A stretch of DNA of 58,841 nt from an uncultured Methanomassiliicoccaceae archaeon (GCA_905187815.1 CAJJJM010000007.1:1-58841), one strand, 5' to 3'; shown: positions 7,344-16,129, counted from the stretch's first letter. The notes: a model not told the origin generated them from the letters alone. Numbers and translations are program-made.

Positions 7344-9697
7344 CTCCAGCGGCCTCCGTTGTTCCTGTTGTTCTGGTTGAACTGAGGTCCGTACCTGTTG
7401 GCGTTAGAGCCGTTCCTCTGAACTTTGGACCTGGTTCTCGCCTTGAACGAGCGGTACCTCTCGGAGACCTTCCCGGTGCGGGTGTCGTAGATCAGGAAAC
7501 CGGCGATCAGTCCCACGGACACGACGAAGATCAGGATCATCGCTAGGGTGTAGTCGCCGCGAGGCTCGGGAACGGGGTCGAGGCCCTCCTGCTTCACGGT
7601 GACCTCCACGCTCTTGGAGTCGGTCGTGCCGTCCGAGTGGGTTATCGTGACGATGAGCTCGTACACGCCCGCCTCGGTGGGTGCCACGATGAGGGTGGTC
7701 CCGTCCACGGTCACGAAGGACGACGCGGATCCAGAAACGGACAGAGCGTCCGTGGATCCCATGGAGATGGAGATATGCATCCTCTCGTTCACGCCGATGT
7801 GGAAGTCAGTCAACTCGTCGAGTGTCGCATCCTCCTGGGGGACGATGTCCACCTCGACGTACGCTGTGGATGTCACCTCGGAGACGTTGTTCACTGCCTT
7901 GCACACGACGGTGTACCTTCCGGGGCGGTCGTACCTGAACTCGGAGCCGTCCTCGAACGTCCCGTCCCCGTCGAAGTCAAACATGTGGAACGAGGCGCGG
8001 AGCCCGGTGAACACCGCCTTGGCGGTGTAGCCGTCCACGGTCACCGAGAACGATGCCGTGGGCGCAGAGGCCTCGGCCTTGTACACGGTGACGGTCCATG
8101 ACTCCTCCCCGACGGTCACGTCGTAGGATTTGCCGATGTCGCCCTCGGAGGGGGTCCCCGACAGCACGGTGAACACCTTGCCGTCGATGGTCTCGGTGCT
8201 CTTCCTCAGGGGGCATTGGTCTGGTGCCTCGACGCCCACATCGCCTTCGACGATGTACGCGTACTCGACCCCGGACCATGCGGCCTCGCGGTGGTAGTTG
8301 TCCGTGCAGACGACGGTGATCTCCATCGTCACCTCGGTGCCGTCGAAGCCCCTCGCTGTGCATGCTACCATGTAGATCCCCGAGGACGGGAACTCGTACA
8401 GCGCTGTCTCCGACGACGAGGCGAAGACCTCGCCGTCCACAGTCCACACATAGTTCGAGACGTTCTGCCCGCCGATGGCCACGAAGTCGAAGACCCTCGG
8501 CTCCGATGCCCTTGCAGAAGCGGTGACCGAAGCGAGAGACACCGATCCCGTTCCTGGATTCTCGGATGAATCGGAGACGTAGACGAAGACTGTGTTGTCC
8601 ACGTCCACATAGCCGTCCAGGAAGGCGCGGTAGGAGATCTCGTAGGTTCCCGGGTTCTCCAGGGTGCCCGTGATGGTCCTGCCGCTCACCGACAGTCCTC
8701 CGTTGCCCTCGACAGGGGAGCCGTCCAGGAGGACGGACTTCAGCTCGATGGAGGCGTTGGACGGATTCGTGACGGGTGTGTACGAGAAGACGTCGCCCTG
8801 CGAGAGGGTGTACTCAATCGGCTTCACGATGGTGATGGGCACCATGATGGTGACCTTCGCCGAACCAGTGTAGTAGCCGGTGGAGCTGGCCGAGATCGTC
8901 ACATAATATGTTCCCGGCTCGACGTTCGTCATGTCCAGGAAGATGTACCTCCCGGAGACGGTGGCGTTGTACGAGGACAGGCCTCCGAGGTCGGATATGG
9001 AGAGCCTGGCATCCTCCGGATCGGTCGTGACCGGCATGGTCGACGACTGTCCGCTGGTGATGGTCGCTGTGATGGGATCGACCTTGACGGTCTGCCTCTC
9101 CCAGACTGCGTACAGGGTGATGTCGCCGTTGACCTTCAGGGAGTCGACCACGGTCGTGGATGTCTCCGACGTGGACCATCCCTTGAAGACGTACGCACCG
9201 GAGGAGTACTTCGCATCCGGCAGGGAGGCGAAGGTGTCCTCGGTGATGCTCTCGGACCATGTCCTCTGTCCGTTGACCGTTCCGATGCCGGCGTCGTAGG
9301 TGACGGTGAACTTCTCGGGGACCTCGGTCACGGTGATATCGAAGTTCAGGATGGCATCGGCCACCAGGGATACGGAGGCGTTGTTGAACCTGAACTGCAG
9401 GTGGTAGTTGCCTAGTTCCGTCGGTGTGCCGGACAGGATGCTGCCGTCCTTGGTTATCCCGGGAGGTAGCTCGCTGGTGCCGCTGTACTTGGTGTAGGTG
9501 CAGTAATTGTACCTGTTGCCCTCCAGGTAGTCCTGGAGGTCGATGGTGACGGGCTCGCCGAGATCGATTGTGATCTCGGCGGAGTACTCCGGAACCGCGG
9601 CATCCGACCCGTCGGAGCAGATGGGGACAGCCACGAGCGCCAGCAGGACCGCCAGCGCTGCCGCTGTCTTGAGAACGAATCCGATGCCCATTTCCAT
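7340..9697 (-). CDS. Large anchored InlB/PKD surface protein (spike-like)
   Basis: A 785-residue type I membrane protein. The signal peptide covers about residues 1-33. An Ig-like region follows, then one InlB B-repeat (about 129-202, ending LYAVWE), further beta-sandwich modules, PKD-like domains at about 391-464 and 545-617 (MFDFDGDGTFEDG), another Ig-like module, a membrane helix at 716-737, and a basic Asn/Arg-rich cytosolic tail of about 48 residues. ATG 9697 shares one base with the TGA of the 303-aa gene; ATG 9691 is an alternative. The reading frame is open far upstream, but that part antiparallels the 303-aa gene. Size, anchor and order suit a receptor-binding spike or adhesin. Confidence 0.8.
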   Translation of the reverse strand: MEMGIGFVLKTAAALAVLLALVAVPICSDGSDAAVPEYSAEITIDLGEPVTIDLQDYLEGNRYNYCTYTKYSGTSELPPGITKDGSILSGTPTELGNYHLQFRFNNASVSLVADAILNFDITVTEVPEKFTVTYDAGIGTVNGQRTWSESITEDTFASLPDAKYSSGAYVFKGWSTSETSTTVVDSLKVNGDITLYAVWERQTVKVDPITATITSGQSSTMPVTTDPEDARLSISDLGGLSSYNATVSGRYIFLDMTNVEPGTYYVTISASSTGYYTGSAKVTIMVPITIVKPIEYTLSQGDVFSYTPVTNPSNASIELKSVLLDGSPVEGNGGLSVSGRTITGTLENPGTYEISYRAFLDGYVDVDNTVFVYVSDSSENPGTGSVSLASVTASARASEPRVFDFVAIGGQNVSNYVWTVDGEVFASSSETALYEFPSSGIYMVACTARGFDGTEVTMEITVVCTDNYHREAAWSGVEYAYIVEGDVGVEAPDQCPLRKSTETIDGKVFTVLSGTPSEGDIGKSYDVTVGEESWTVTVYKAEASAPTASFSVTVDGYTAKAVFTGLRASFHMFDFDGDGTFEDGSEFRYDRPGRYTVVCKAVNNVSEVTSTAYVEVDIVPQEDATLDELTDFHIGVNERMHISISMGSTDALSVSGSASSFVTVDGTTLIVAPTEAGVYELIVTITHSDGTTDSKSVEVTVKQEGLDPVPEPRGDYTLAMILIFVVSVGLIAGFLIYDTRTGKVSERYRSFKARTRSKVQRNGSNANRYGPQFNQNNRNNGGRWR

Positions 9698-10608
9698 CAG
9701 TCCCTGCCCTGTCCACCGCTGTTGGATGCGTTCTTGAAGAACAGTCCGGGGTTCTCGTTCACGACCTCGGCCATGGCCTGCTTGTCCTCCACGGAAGTGG
9801 AGGGGTTGGTCATGACACGGAGTCCGTACGCCGTGTTGCGGGCGCGGTTCCTCCCCCTGAAGGCCCTGACGAAGAACTTCTGCTTCTTCGGAGACATGGA
9901 GGAGAACTCCTCCTGGGGCTTCCAGAAAGTCGACCAGAATCCCTGTCTGGGCTGCATGGTGGGGCCGTGCGCCTTCGCGTCGTCGTCGGACGCGAAGATC
10001 TGGGGGTTGTTGTTCCTGAACCTGACGATGTTGTTCAGGGTGTCCGGGTTGGTCTCGGGGTTGTTCACGACCTTCATGAAGTACCTGGTGCGGGCCACGT
10101 CGCTGTCGAAGGACATGAGGGTCTGGCCGAGCTCGTCGTACGAGCGCGGAGCACCGATGGGCTTCCTCTTCCTGAAGCGGGGCCTCTGGGAGTGGGCGCC
10201 GTAGTACTCGGAGAAGCCGTTGGGGCTCCAGTTTCCCTGGAACTGCTCGGATCCGCCGTCGTGGTAGCCTGCGGTGTTGTTCCCGCGGCTGTCGTATCTG
10301 TTTCCGTACTGGTCGTAGGAGAACCCGTCGGAGTCGTAGACCCTGTTGAACGACTTCTCGCGGTATCCGCCGGAGAAACCCTTGCCGAAGGTCCAGGACC
10401 CCTTGAATCCCCTGTTCCCCTTCATCTGGTCGTCGGAGAGGAACCTGTCGGGATTCTGGTCCCTGTACTGCCTCAGGAGAAGTATATTCTCCTGGGGAGT
10501 GTCGGGGTTGGTCATGCACTTGTTGTAGAAGCGGGTCGCCCTCTGGGGGTTCATCCCGGACATCATCTGGGAGAGCTCCGAGGGCGACAGCTTCCTGGGC
10601 TGAGCCAT
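9697..10608 (-). CDS. Three-repeat soluble protein (303 aa)
   Basis: A 303-residue soluble protein with three copies of a helical repeat of about 42 residues, at about 19-62, 169-211 and 252-292. Each has an aromatic/basic start (RATRFYNKCMTNP, RTRYFMKVVNNP, RNTAYGLRVMTNP), an NP-x-T turn, a helix and a second NP followed by a phenylalanine. Between repeats lie Gly/Tyr/Asn/Arg-rich low-complexity stretches. ATG 10608 has AGGTGATC upstream. The architecture suggests a scaffold or nucleic-acid-covering protein, but I recognise no family. It is separated from the preceding gene by an unusual 99-base spacer with two hairpins. Confidence 0.7.
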   Translation of the reverse strand: MAQPRKLSPSELSQMMSGMNPQRATRFYNKCMTNPDTPQENILLLRQYRDQNPDRFLSDDQMKGNRGFKGSWTFGKGFSGGYREKSFNRVYDSDGFSYDQYGNRYDSRGNNTAGYHDGGSEQFQGNWSPNGFSEYYGAHSQRPRFRKRKPIGAPRSYDELGQTLMSFDSDVARTRYFMKVVNNPETNPDTLNNIVRFRNNNPQIFASDDDAKAHGPTMQPRQGFWSTFWKPQEEFSSMSPKKQKFFVRAFRGRNRARNTAYGLRVMTNPSTSVEDKQAMAEVVNENPGLFFKNASNSGGQGRD

Positions 10609-10637
10609 GTCGATCACCTGTTTGTTTCACACATGTT

Positions 10638-10698
10638 CCCGGTTGGTGTCCTACCGGGTAAGGATGTTCGAGGGGACGGGCGGTCCGGACCCGTCCCC
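10638..10698 (-). promoter_or_regulatory. Two tandem hairpins in an intra-operon spacer
   Basis: Two inverted repeats fill the only long spacer of the operon: CCCGGT...ACCGGG (10638-10643 with 10653-10658) and GGGGACGGG...CCCGTCCCC (10672-10680 with 10690-10698). Neither is followed by a T-run on the minus strand, so they are more likely RNA-processing, stability or attenuation elements than simple terminators. They would separate expression of the first two small genes from the structural-type genes. Confidence 0.45.
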
Positions 10699-10706
10699 CT
10701 CGGCCC

Positions 10707-10913
10707 TCAGAGGGGCGCCTCCCACACCTTCAATGCAGAAGACGACCTCTTGGGACCAATCCTGCGAAGCGAGACCCTGGTGGAGCTCTCGTCCTCGGAG
10801 CACCTGTCGAAGCGCTCCAGAGCCTCCTCGTAGGTCGGATAGCGGTAGGTCTTGGACCTGAGCTCCCCGTTGCCCCAGAGGAACCAGTGGTCTACGCGGT
10901 AGCCTTCGCTCAT
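10707..10913 (-). CDS. Small soluble protein (68 aa)
   Basis: A 68-residue charged protein (begins MSEGYRVDHWFLWGNGE, ends LKVWEAPL) with no membrane segment. Its ATG at 10913 overlaps the stop of the 130-aa gene in an ATGA, which fixes the start; the longer in-frame extension lies antiparallel to that gene. A YPTYEEALERFDRCSE stretch suggests a helix. The compact alpha/beta pattern (strand-strand-helix-strand) could be a DUF-type accessory domain. I do not recognise it. Confidence 0.6.
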   Translation of the reverse strand: MSEGYRVDHWFLWGNGELRSKTYRYPTYEEALERFDRCSEDESSTRVSLRRIGPKRSSSALKVWEAPL

Positions 10914-11302
10914 TCCTTCGCCCTGAACTTGGCCATCATGTCCTTGGCGTACTCCACGTCGTCGTTGATGGTGGAGTTCTGAAGGTCCACACCTTCCATC
11001 GCCACGGCCATCTTCTCCACGAAGTCGGCGAAGGACCTCCACCACTTTCCATTGAGGGGGACCTCGACGAACTTGCCGTTGAAGGACGCGGTGATCCTGG
11101 GGACCGGCTCCCTCCTGGTGTTGGTCTTCTGGTCGAAGGTGGAGACCAGCTTGAGGCCGATGTAGACGTTGCCGTTGCTGAAGCTCATGATGGGGGTCTT
11201 CTGCGTGGACGTGTCGTTCTCGACGTTGACCTGCCCGAAGGCGGCCCTGATCTCGTTCTGCATTCCGTTCTGTCCGTTGTTCGCTGCTTTTTCTCCAGCC
11301 AT
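10910..11302 (-). CDS. Small basic protein, first gene of the operon (possibly ssDNA-binding)
   Basis: A 130-residue soluble protein with no signal peptide. A strong AAAGGAGGA ribosome-binding site lies upstream of ATG 11302. The middle is a series of beta strands (NVYIGLKLV, RITASFNGKFVEVPL) followed by a helix (WWRSFADFVEKMAVAM), somewhat like the strand-helix plan of PC4-type single-stranded DNA-binding proteins. I see no diagnostic motif, so this is a weak suggestion. It is the first gene of the long minus-strand operon, next to a truncated recombinase. Filamentous-phage modules often place a ssDNA-binding protein gene before the coat genes. Confidence 0.65.
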   Translation of the reverse strand: MAGEKAANNGQNGMQNEIRAAFGQVNVENDTSTQKTPIMSFSNGNVYIGLKLVSTFDQKTNTRREPVPRITASFNGKFVEVPLNGKWWRSFADFVEKMAVAMEGVDLQNSTINDDVEYAKDMMAKFRAKE

Positions 11303-11648
11303 ATCTTGTTCCTCCTTTTGAGGTGTTCTAAGAGGTTTGGGAAAGGGTTTAACAGGGATTTACCCTGGAAATAGTTTCATAGAAGTAGCAATGCAAAGCT
11401 GCAATCGGGCTGGTTTACCGTTTAGGTTAACACCGAAATTCAACCCATGATGGTTGGAACAACTGTGTTTTCAAACGGTCTCAGACCACAGAAAATTGAA
11501 CGAAATTGGGAATGCTGGATAGCGGGTTGTGAATCCCGGCGGCTGCACTCATTTTTCCCTATCCAGGCACCCGATGAGTGAATCTGGGTGCTTTCACTCT
11601 TATTCCTGACTTCCAAACCTTATGAGATCTTCCCGTTAACGCCCGCAT
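11303..11648. promoter_or_regulatory. 346-bp non-coding region with operon promoter and inverted repeats
   Basis: No gene is visible here. On the minus strand it should hold the promoter of the virus-like operon: a TTAAAC element at about 11345-11350 lies 43-48 bases before ATG 11302. Just upstream of it is the perfect inverted repeat CAGGGATTTACCCTG (11353-11367), a possible operator. At 11567-11599 two interleaved stems occur (GCACCC with GGGTGC, GAGTGAA with TTCACTC). The rest is of mixed composition, lower in GC than the operon. A recombination (att) site may lie here because a recombinase remnant borders it, but I cannot identify one. Confidence 0.45.
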
Positions 11649-11843
11649 TCACCACTTGGTTCTGGCTTCTGCAATGGCTTCAGTTTCGCCGATTCTGCAA
11701 TAGTACTGCTCCGTGGTCTTGGTGCAGTCGTGGCCCATGAGTACCGAGACCTTGGTGAGTTCCAGCCCCTTGTCGAGGTAGTACTGACCGAAGGCCCTCC
11801 TGCGGTCCCTGAGCTCGAACTTCTCCCCGATGGCCTCCGACAC
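11649..11843 (-). pseudogene. Truncated tyrosine recombinase (C-terminal remnant)
   Basis: About 64 residues match the C-terminal part of XerC/phage-integrase tyrosine recombinases: the RRRAFGQYYLDKGLELTKVS helix region, the LMGH box and the TTEQYY segment that contains the catalytic tyrosine. The N-terminal and central parts are missing: an in-frame TGA lies three codons upstream of the GTG at 11843, and the AT-rich island begins there. A full enzyme would be some 300 residues. It is therefore a remnant, and it points away from an intact integrase. Its place beside the virus-like operon suggests past integration of that element. Confidence 0.75.
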
Positions 11844-11904
11844 AACCCCTCAAGGCAAATCAATATTTGTTAAAAGCCAAAGTGCTTCTGGCATGAAGAT
11901 AAGT

Positions 11905-11914
11905 TGTTTATACC
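11905..11914 (+). promoter_or_regulatory. TATA box for the LRR protein gene
   Basis: TGTTTATACC lies about 35 bases before the TTG start at 11945, giving an expected transcript start near 11935 and a leader of about ten bases. No good ribosome-binding site is visible. Confidence 0.45.
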
Positions 11915-11944
11915 TACAATGAAAATTTCAAGTGGTTCGATAAC

Positions 11945-14557
11945 TTGGCGATTAAACGGTACTTGTTAATTTTATTCGCAATAACAATCGCTCTATGGGT
12001 GATTTCTCCACATGTAGACTCAGCAGCAGCTGAAAGTGAGCTAATTGACTCTGGTTCATGCGGAGATAATGCATTCTGGACTCTCGACTCTCAAGGCAAT
12101 CTGGTAATTACAGGAAATGGAGAGATGGATTGGCCAAGCAGTGAACATGCTCCATGGAATGAATATAAGTCCACCATAACTAGCGTAGTTGTAGAGGAAG
12201 GGATCACAAGTATCGAATCAACTAGTTTTAGTCATTCATATAATCTTGAAAAAGTCATATTAAATGAAGGCCTAAGGAACATAGGCTGGAATGCGTTTTA
12301 TGCGTGTAATAAAATGACCGAGATAACAATTCCAGATTCGGTAGAAATTATCGATGATGATGCATTTCGCCAAACAGGAATAAGCGAAATTTATATCGGC
12401 AGCAATGTTAGATCCATCGGAGAATGTTGTTTTTACTGGTGTCAAAACTTAGATAATATTACAGTAAGCACTGGCAATCCAAACTATCGGTCAATAGATG
12501 GCATTCTCTACGATAAGGACATAACAGAATTAATTGTCTGTCCATCGAATAAAACTGGTGAAGTCACAATACCTAATACTGTGACTTCACTAGGAATTGG
12601 TGCGTTTTACGGGTGTAACAAAATTACAAAATTGACGATGCCTATAGATCTAGAAGTTGAAAATAACACATTTGAAGGATGTACAAATGTAACCGACTTC
12701 ACCTTTACACCTGGAACAACCGGAATCAGTACAGATTATACTACTCAAACATATTTGAGTGGCAGTAGAATTGGTTGGACACCATGGTACAATTCCGAAG
12801 CGTCCAATATCAGAGTTACAATAAACAATGGAGTGAAATCCATAGGAGACTACATGTTCTATCACTGTAGAAATCTCTCATCCATTTCACTACCAGACGG
12901 TTTGGAATCTATTGGAATAGAAGCCTTCATGGAATGTGATTCACTACACAATGTCTCAATTCCACAATCGGTTAAAGAGGTAGGAAGATCTGCATTCGTA
13001 AACGGTAATATTAAATGCCTTACAATGCCGATTGACATAGACTTGAGTAATGATCCCTTCTATTGTGAGTCTTTAAACGAAGTTCACATTATAAGAGGAA
13101 ATTCAGGCATAGAACCCGATTCCTACAACAGAATGCAATTGCCCTGGTATTATTCACAATCAGATGGCATTGACATTTACGTGGAATCGGGAATAAAAAC
13201 AATTGGATCCCAGATGTTTGCTTATATCAGTGCAAATAGCGTGAGAGTTCAATTGCCTAGTGGGCTAGAAACAATTAATGACGGTGCATTCACGAATACG
13301 AATATAACTGAGATATCAATACCAGATTCTGTAGAATCAATCGGCAATTATGCGTTTAATGGATGTCAAATACTTGAGAATGTCTCATTTCCCAGCAGTT
13401 TGAACTCTCTCGGAGAATATTCTTTTGCAGAATGCATTAATTTAAAAACAATCGAATTAAGGAATATAATCACGATTGGTAACAATGCTTTTGAAAATTG
13501 CTCATCATTGAGCAGAGCAATATTTCCAGATAGTTTAAAATCCATAGGCACAAGGGCACTATACGGATGTGAAGGGTTAGATTATCTATCTATTCCAATA
13601 GATGTGTCTCTAGTAAATGTACTGAACATGAGCGTTTCCAATGTAACATTGACCAAGGGATCAACTGGAATAGGATACGAGTATGAAGAACCGGAAGATA
13701 TCGGATGGAATACCAATAGAGAACCCGTCCAGTTAACATTAGCAGAAGGCGTCAAAACTCTTGGACAGAATACCTTCGGAGACGCTCATGTCCAAACAAT
13801 TACGATGTCTGATACTGTTGAAGAGATTAAATTAAACGCATATAGTCCCAGGCATAACTATGGTACTACTCAGTTTAATTTAGAATCAATAAAATATTCA
13901 AGTGGATTAGTTGTGATGGATCCCAACATTTCTGAATACTACGATCAAGACGGCAACAGATTAGCAAATTCTGTAGAAAATATACGGGGATGCGTGTTTG
14001 AACTAGTTTCAGGAAAATATGTCAGACAAACAGATACAGACTCATATTTTGAATTAAAGATCAATGTCAACGATTCCGAGTATGGTTCTGTATCTGGAGA
14101 AGGAATTTACAAATATGGGGATAAGGCAAACATTGTAGCAACTGCATCAGAAGGATACATTTTTCTTAGATGGAGTGATGGAGACACAAACCCGTCCAAA
14201 GAAGTGACAGTAACATCCAATCTATATCTTACAGCTTATTTTGCCCGCGAAGTGACAGTCAACATAATATGCTCGCCAGATGGTTCTGGAACAACTATCG
14301 GATCAGGGAGTTATGCTTCTGGATCGACAATAACATTGAGCGCCATTCCAGCAGAAGGGTTCCAATTCGCATCATGGAGTACGGGATCAACTGATCAAAA
14401 AACAACATATGTAGTGTATGATGACATCACAATCATAGCGTATTTCGAAGAAGCCGATGTTGAGTCAAACGGAAGCACGATATTGATAACAGTTCTCGCA
14501 TTAATCATCATAGTCGCAATTGCTGGAACAGTGCTAATGCATGTCAGAAAAAAGTGA
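11945..14557 (+). CDS. BspA-like leucine-rich-repeat surface protein, TM-anchored
   Basis: An 870-residue exported protein. It has a signal peptide (to about 28, ending DSAAA) and an extended array of BspA-type LRR_5 repeats (about 60-690) with units such as SVESIGNYAFNGCQILENVSFP. Two divergent InlB-type beta domains (about 700-840; FLRWSDGD, FASWSTGS) and a C-terminal membrane helix with an RKK tail follow. The start is TTG 11945: no in-frame ATG precedes the signal peptide, and an upstream stop lies at 11900. BspA-like repeats act in adhesion in host-associated microbes. Codon use is AT-rich unlike neighbours outside the island, suggesting transfer. It is followed 6 bases later by a second LRR gene. 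Confidence 0.85.
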   Translation: MAIKRYLLILFAITIALWVISPHVDSAAAESELIDSGSCGDNAFWTLDSQGNLVITGNGEMDWPSSEHAPWNEYKSTITSVVVEEGITSIESTSFSHSYNLEKVILNEGLRNIGWNAFYACNKMTEITIPDSVEIIDDDAFRQTGISEIYIGSNVRSIGECCFYWCQNLDNITVSTGNPNYRSIDGILYDKDITELIVCPSNKTGEVTIPNTVTSLGIGAFYGCNKITKLTMPIDLEVENNTFEGCTNVTDFTFTPGTTGISTDYTTQTYLSGSRIGWTPWYNSEASNIRVTINNGVKSIGDYMFYHCRNLSSISLPDGLESIGIEAFMECDSLHNVSIPQSVKEVGRSAFVNGNIKCLTMPIDIDLSNDPFYCESLNEVHIIRGNSGIEPDSYNRMQLPWYYSQSDGIDIYVESGIKTIGSQMFAYISANSVRVQLPSGLETINDGAFTNTNITEISIPDSVESIGNYAFNGCQILENVSFPSSLNSLGEYSFAECINLKTIELRNIITIGNNAFENCSSLSRAIFPDSLKSIGTRALYGCEGLDYLSIPIDVSLVNVLNMSVSNVTLTKGSTGIGYEYEEPEDIGWNTNREPVQLTLAEGVKTLGQNTFGDAHVQTITMSDTVEEIKLNAYSPRHNYGTTQFNLESIKYSSGLVVMDPNISEYYDQDGNRLANSVENIRGCVFELVSGKYVRQTDTDSYFELKINVNDSEYGSVSGEGIYKYGDKANIVATASEGYIFLRWSDGDTNPSKEVTVTSNLYLTAYFAREVTVNIICSPDGSGTTIGSGSYASGSTITLSAIPAEGFQFASWSTGSTDQKTTYVVYDDITIIAYFEEADVESNGSTILITVLALIIIVAIAGTVLMHVRKK

Positions 14558-14563
14558 GGGGGC

Positions 14564-16123
14564 ATGATGTCAGGCAATACAATGACCAAGACATTAACAA
14601 TACTGACTGCCATCATAGTATCAATATCATTGATCATCGTTATTCAAAACGAATCAACACCATCAGACGCTGCGATAGTAGGTAACGAAGATAATATTGA
14701 CATTCTGTATACCATTACAAGCTCTGCAGGTGATACAAACGGAGAGGTAATGATAGGCGGCGGATACACGATAGCATACTCTCGCGCAATTGATGTAACA
14801 ACAAGAGGTTCAATAATCATTCCTGAAAAAGTTACAATTGATGGGGCCATATATGACGTCACATCAATAAGCCAATTTGCATTCCAAGATTGCAGATACA
14901 TTACTTCGTTGTCCATACCAGAATCCGTTACTTATATTGGGGGTTCCAGAATCGATGGCGGTGCTTTTGAAGGCTGTGAAGCACTGGTCAATATAAAATT
15001 GCCTAGTGGCATTGAAGAGATTGGATCACGCACATTTGCAAATTGTACAAGTCTCGAAGAAATTACTATATCGGAAAATGTACATGAAATAGAAGAGGAC
15101 GCATTCAATGGTTGTACTTCTCTAAAACAAATAAATTTCAATGGAACACAACTGGATTATGTAAGTGAATATGCATTTACAGATTGCCCTAATCTTCCAA
15201 CTATATTTTATGGAACAAGTTTCACACAAGGCGTTTTTGAATTCATGATTGTCGACCCGTATAACCACTATGTTAAAGCAAACGGATTTACAAATCAAAA
15301 CAGTTGCGAAATACCTGAGTCCGTCACTTATAACGGAGAAGAGTTTACAGTAATATCAGTGGGCGGGTTCGATAATAGCAATTTAACCTCAATAACTATT
15401 CCAGAAACAGTTACATACATAGGAAATGGTGCTTTCAGAGATAGCAGAAATTTGACAGAGATTTCACTGGAATCAGTAAAACACATAGGCAAAAATGCAT
15501 TTAGAAACTGCAGACTAGGCGAAGTGGAAATACCAGAGTCTGTGATATCAATAGATGAATACGCATTTAGCAGTTGTTCGATCTATCAACTATCAATTCC
15601 TGAAACTATTGAAAGTATAGATCAAAACGCTTTCGACGATATGACGTTCTGTACGTACGATCTAAAAACAGAAATTGTTGATAAGAACGAATTGAAAGGA
15701 CACACGTACGGTTTGATATCCATAGACAGCGAGAGAATGGTACAGGATTACATTTATGGCGGTACACAGAACATAACATATGTCATCAGAATAGGTGATT
15801 TTTACTCGTCCCATTATGAAGAGGTACCCGGAAACAAGGAAATCATACTACCAAACTTCGAATCATTGTTTGGGGATGAAAGAATTGAGGGTAAGTCGAT
15901 AATGGATCTATACGCGTTCAGAGGTTGGGCCTATAATGGAGAGATTATCAATAATGGTGATGAAATCAAAGTAGGAACTGAAAGTATGATCTTTACAGCA
16001 GTAGTTGAAGAAATACCAGATGCGAATCCTGATGAATCCAACAATTCATTTTATTATTCTATTATTGTGTTATGCTTGGTCGGAATTATAGCAACAATTG
16101 TAACTACACGGTTAAAAAAATAA
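14564..16123 (+). CDS. Second BspA-like leucine-rich-repeat surface protein
   Basis: A 519-residue exported protein with an N-terminal signal/anchor helix (about 9-27), LRR_5/BspA repeats (about 95-395, e.g. IPESVISIDEYAFSSCSI), and an InlB-like segment containing the FRGWAYNG motif. A C-terminal membrane helix with a TTRLKK tail closes it. Possible starts are ATG 14564, 14567 and 14582; GAGGGG lies 2 bases before the first and 5 before the second, so 14567 may be the true start. It follows the larger LRR gene after only 6 bases and is presumably cotranscribed. Both share AT-rich codon use. Role: probably cell-surface adhesion or host interaction. Confidence 0.8.
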   Translation: MMSGNTMTKTLTILTAIIVSISLIIVIQNESTPSDAAIVGNEDNIDILYTITSSAGDTNGEVMIGGGYTIAYSRAIDVTTRGSIIIPEKVTIDGAIYDVTSISQFAFQDCRYITSLSIPESVTYIGGSRIDGGAFEGCEALVNIKLPSGIEEIGSRTFANCTSLEEITISENVHEIEEDAFNGCTSLKQINFNGTQLDYVSEYAFTDCPNLPTIFYGTSFTQGVFEFMIVDPYNHYVKANGFTNQNSCEIPESVTYNGEEFTVISVGGFDNSNLTSITIPETVTYIGNGAFRDSRNLTEISLESVKHIGKNAFRNCRLGEVEIPESVISIDEYAFSSCSIYQLSIPETIESIDQNAFDDMTFCTYDLKTEIVDKNELKGHTYGLISIDSERMVQDYIYGGTQNITYVIRIGDFYSSHYEEVPGNKEIILPNFESLFGDERIEGKSIMDLYAFRGWAYNGEIINNGDEIKVGTESMIFTAVVEEIPDANPDESNNSFYYSIIVLCLVGIIATIVTTRLKK

Positions 16124-16129
16124 AAAAAA

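Noticed and set aside
9698..10630. A 1096-residue version of the large InlB/PKD protein
   Set aside because: The extra N-terminal 311 residues are low-complexity and lie in a different frame over the 303-aa gene; the signal peptide begins at 9697.
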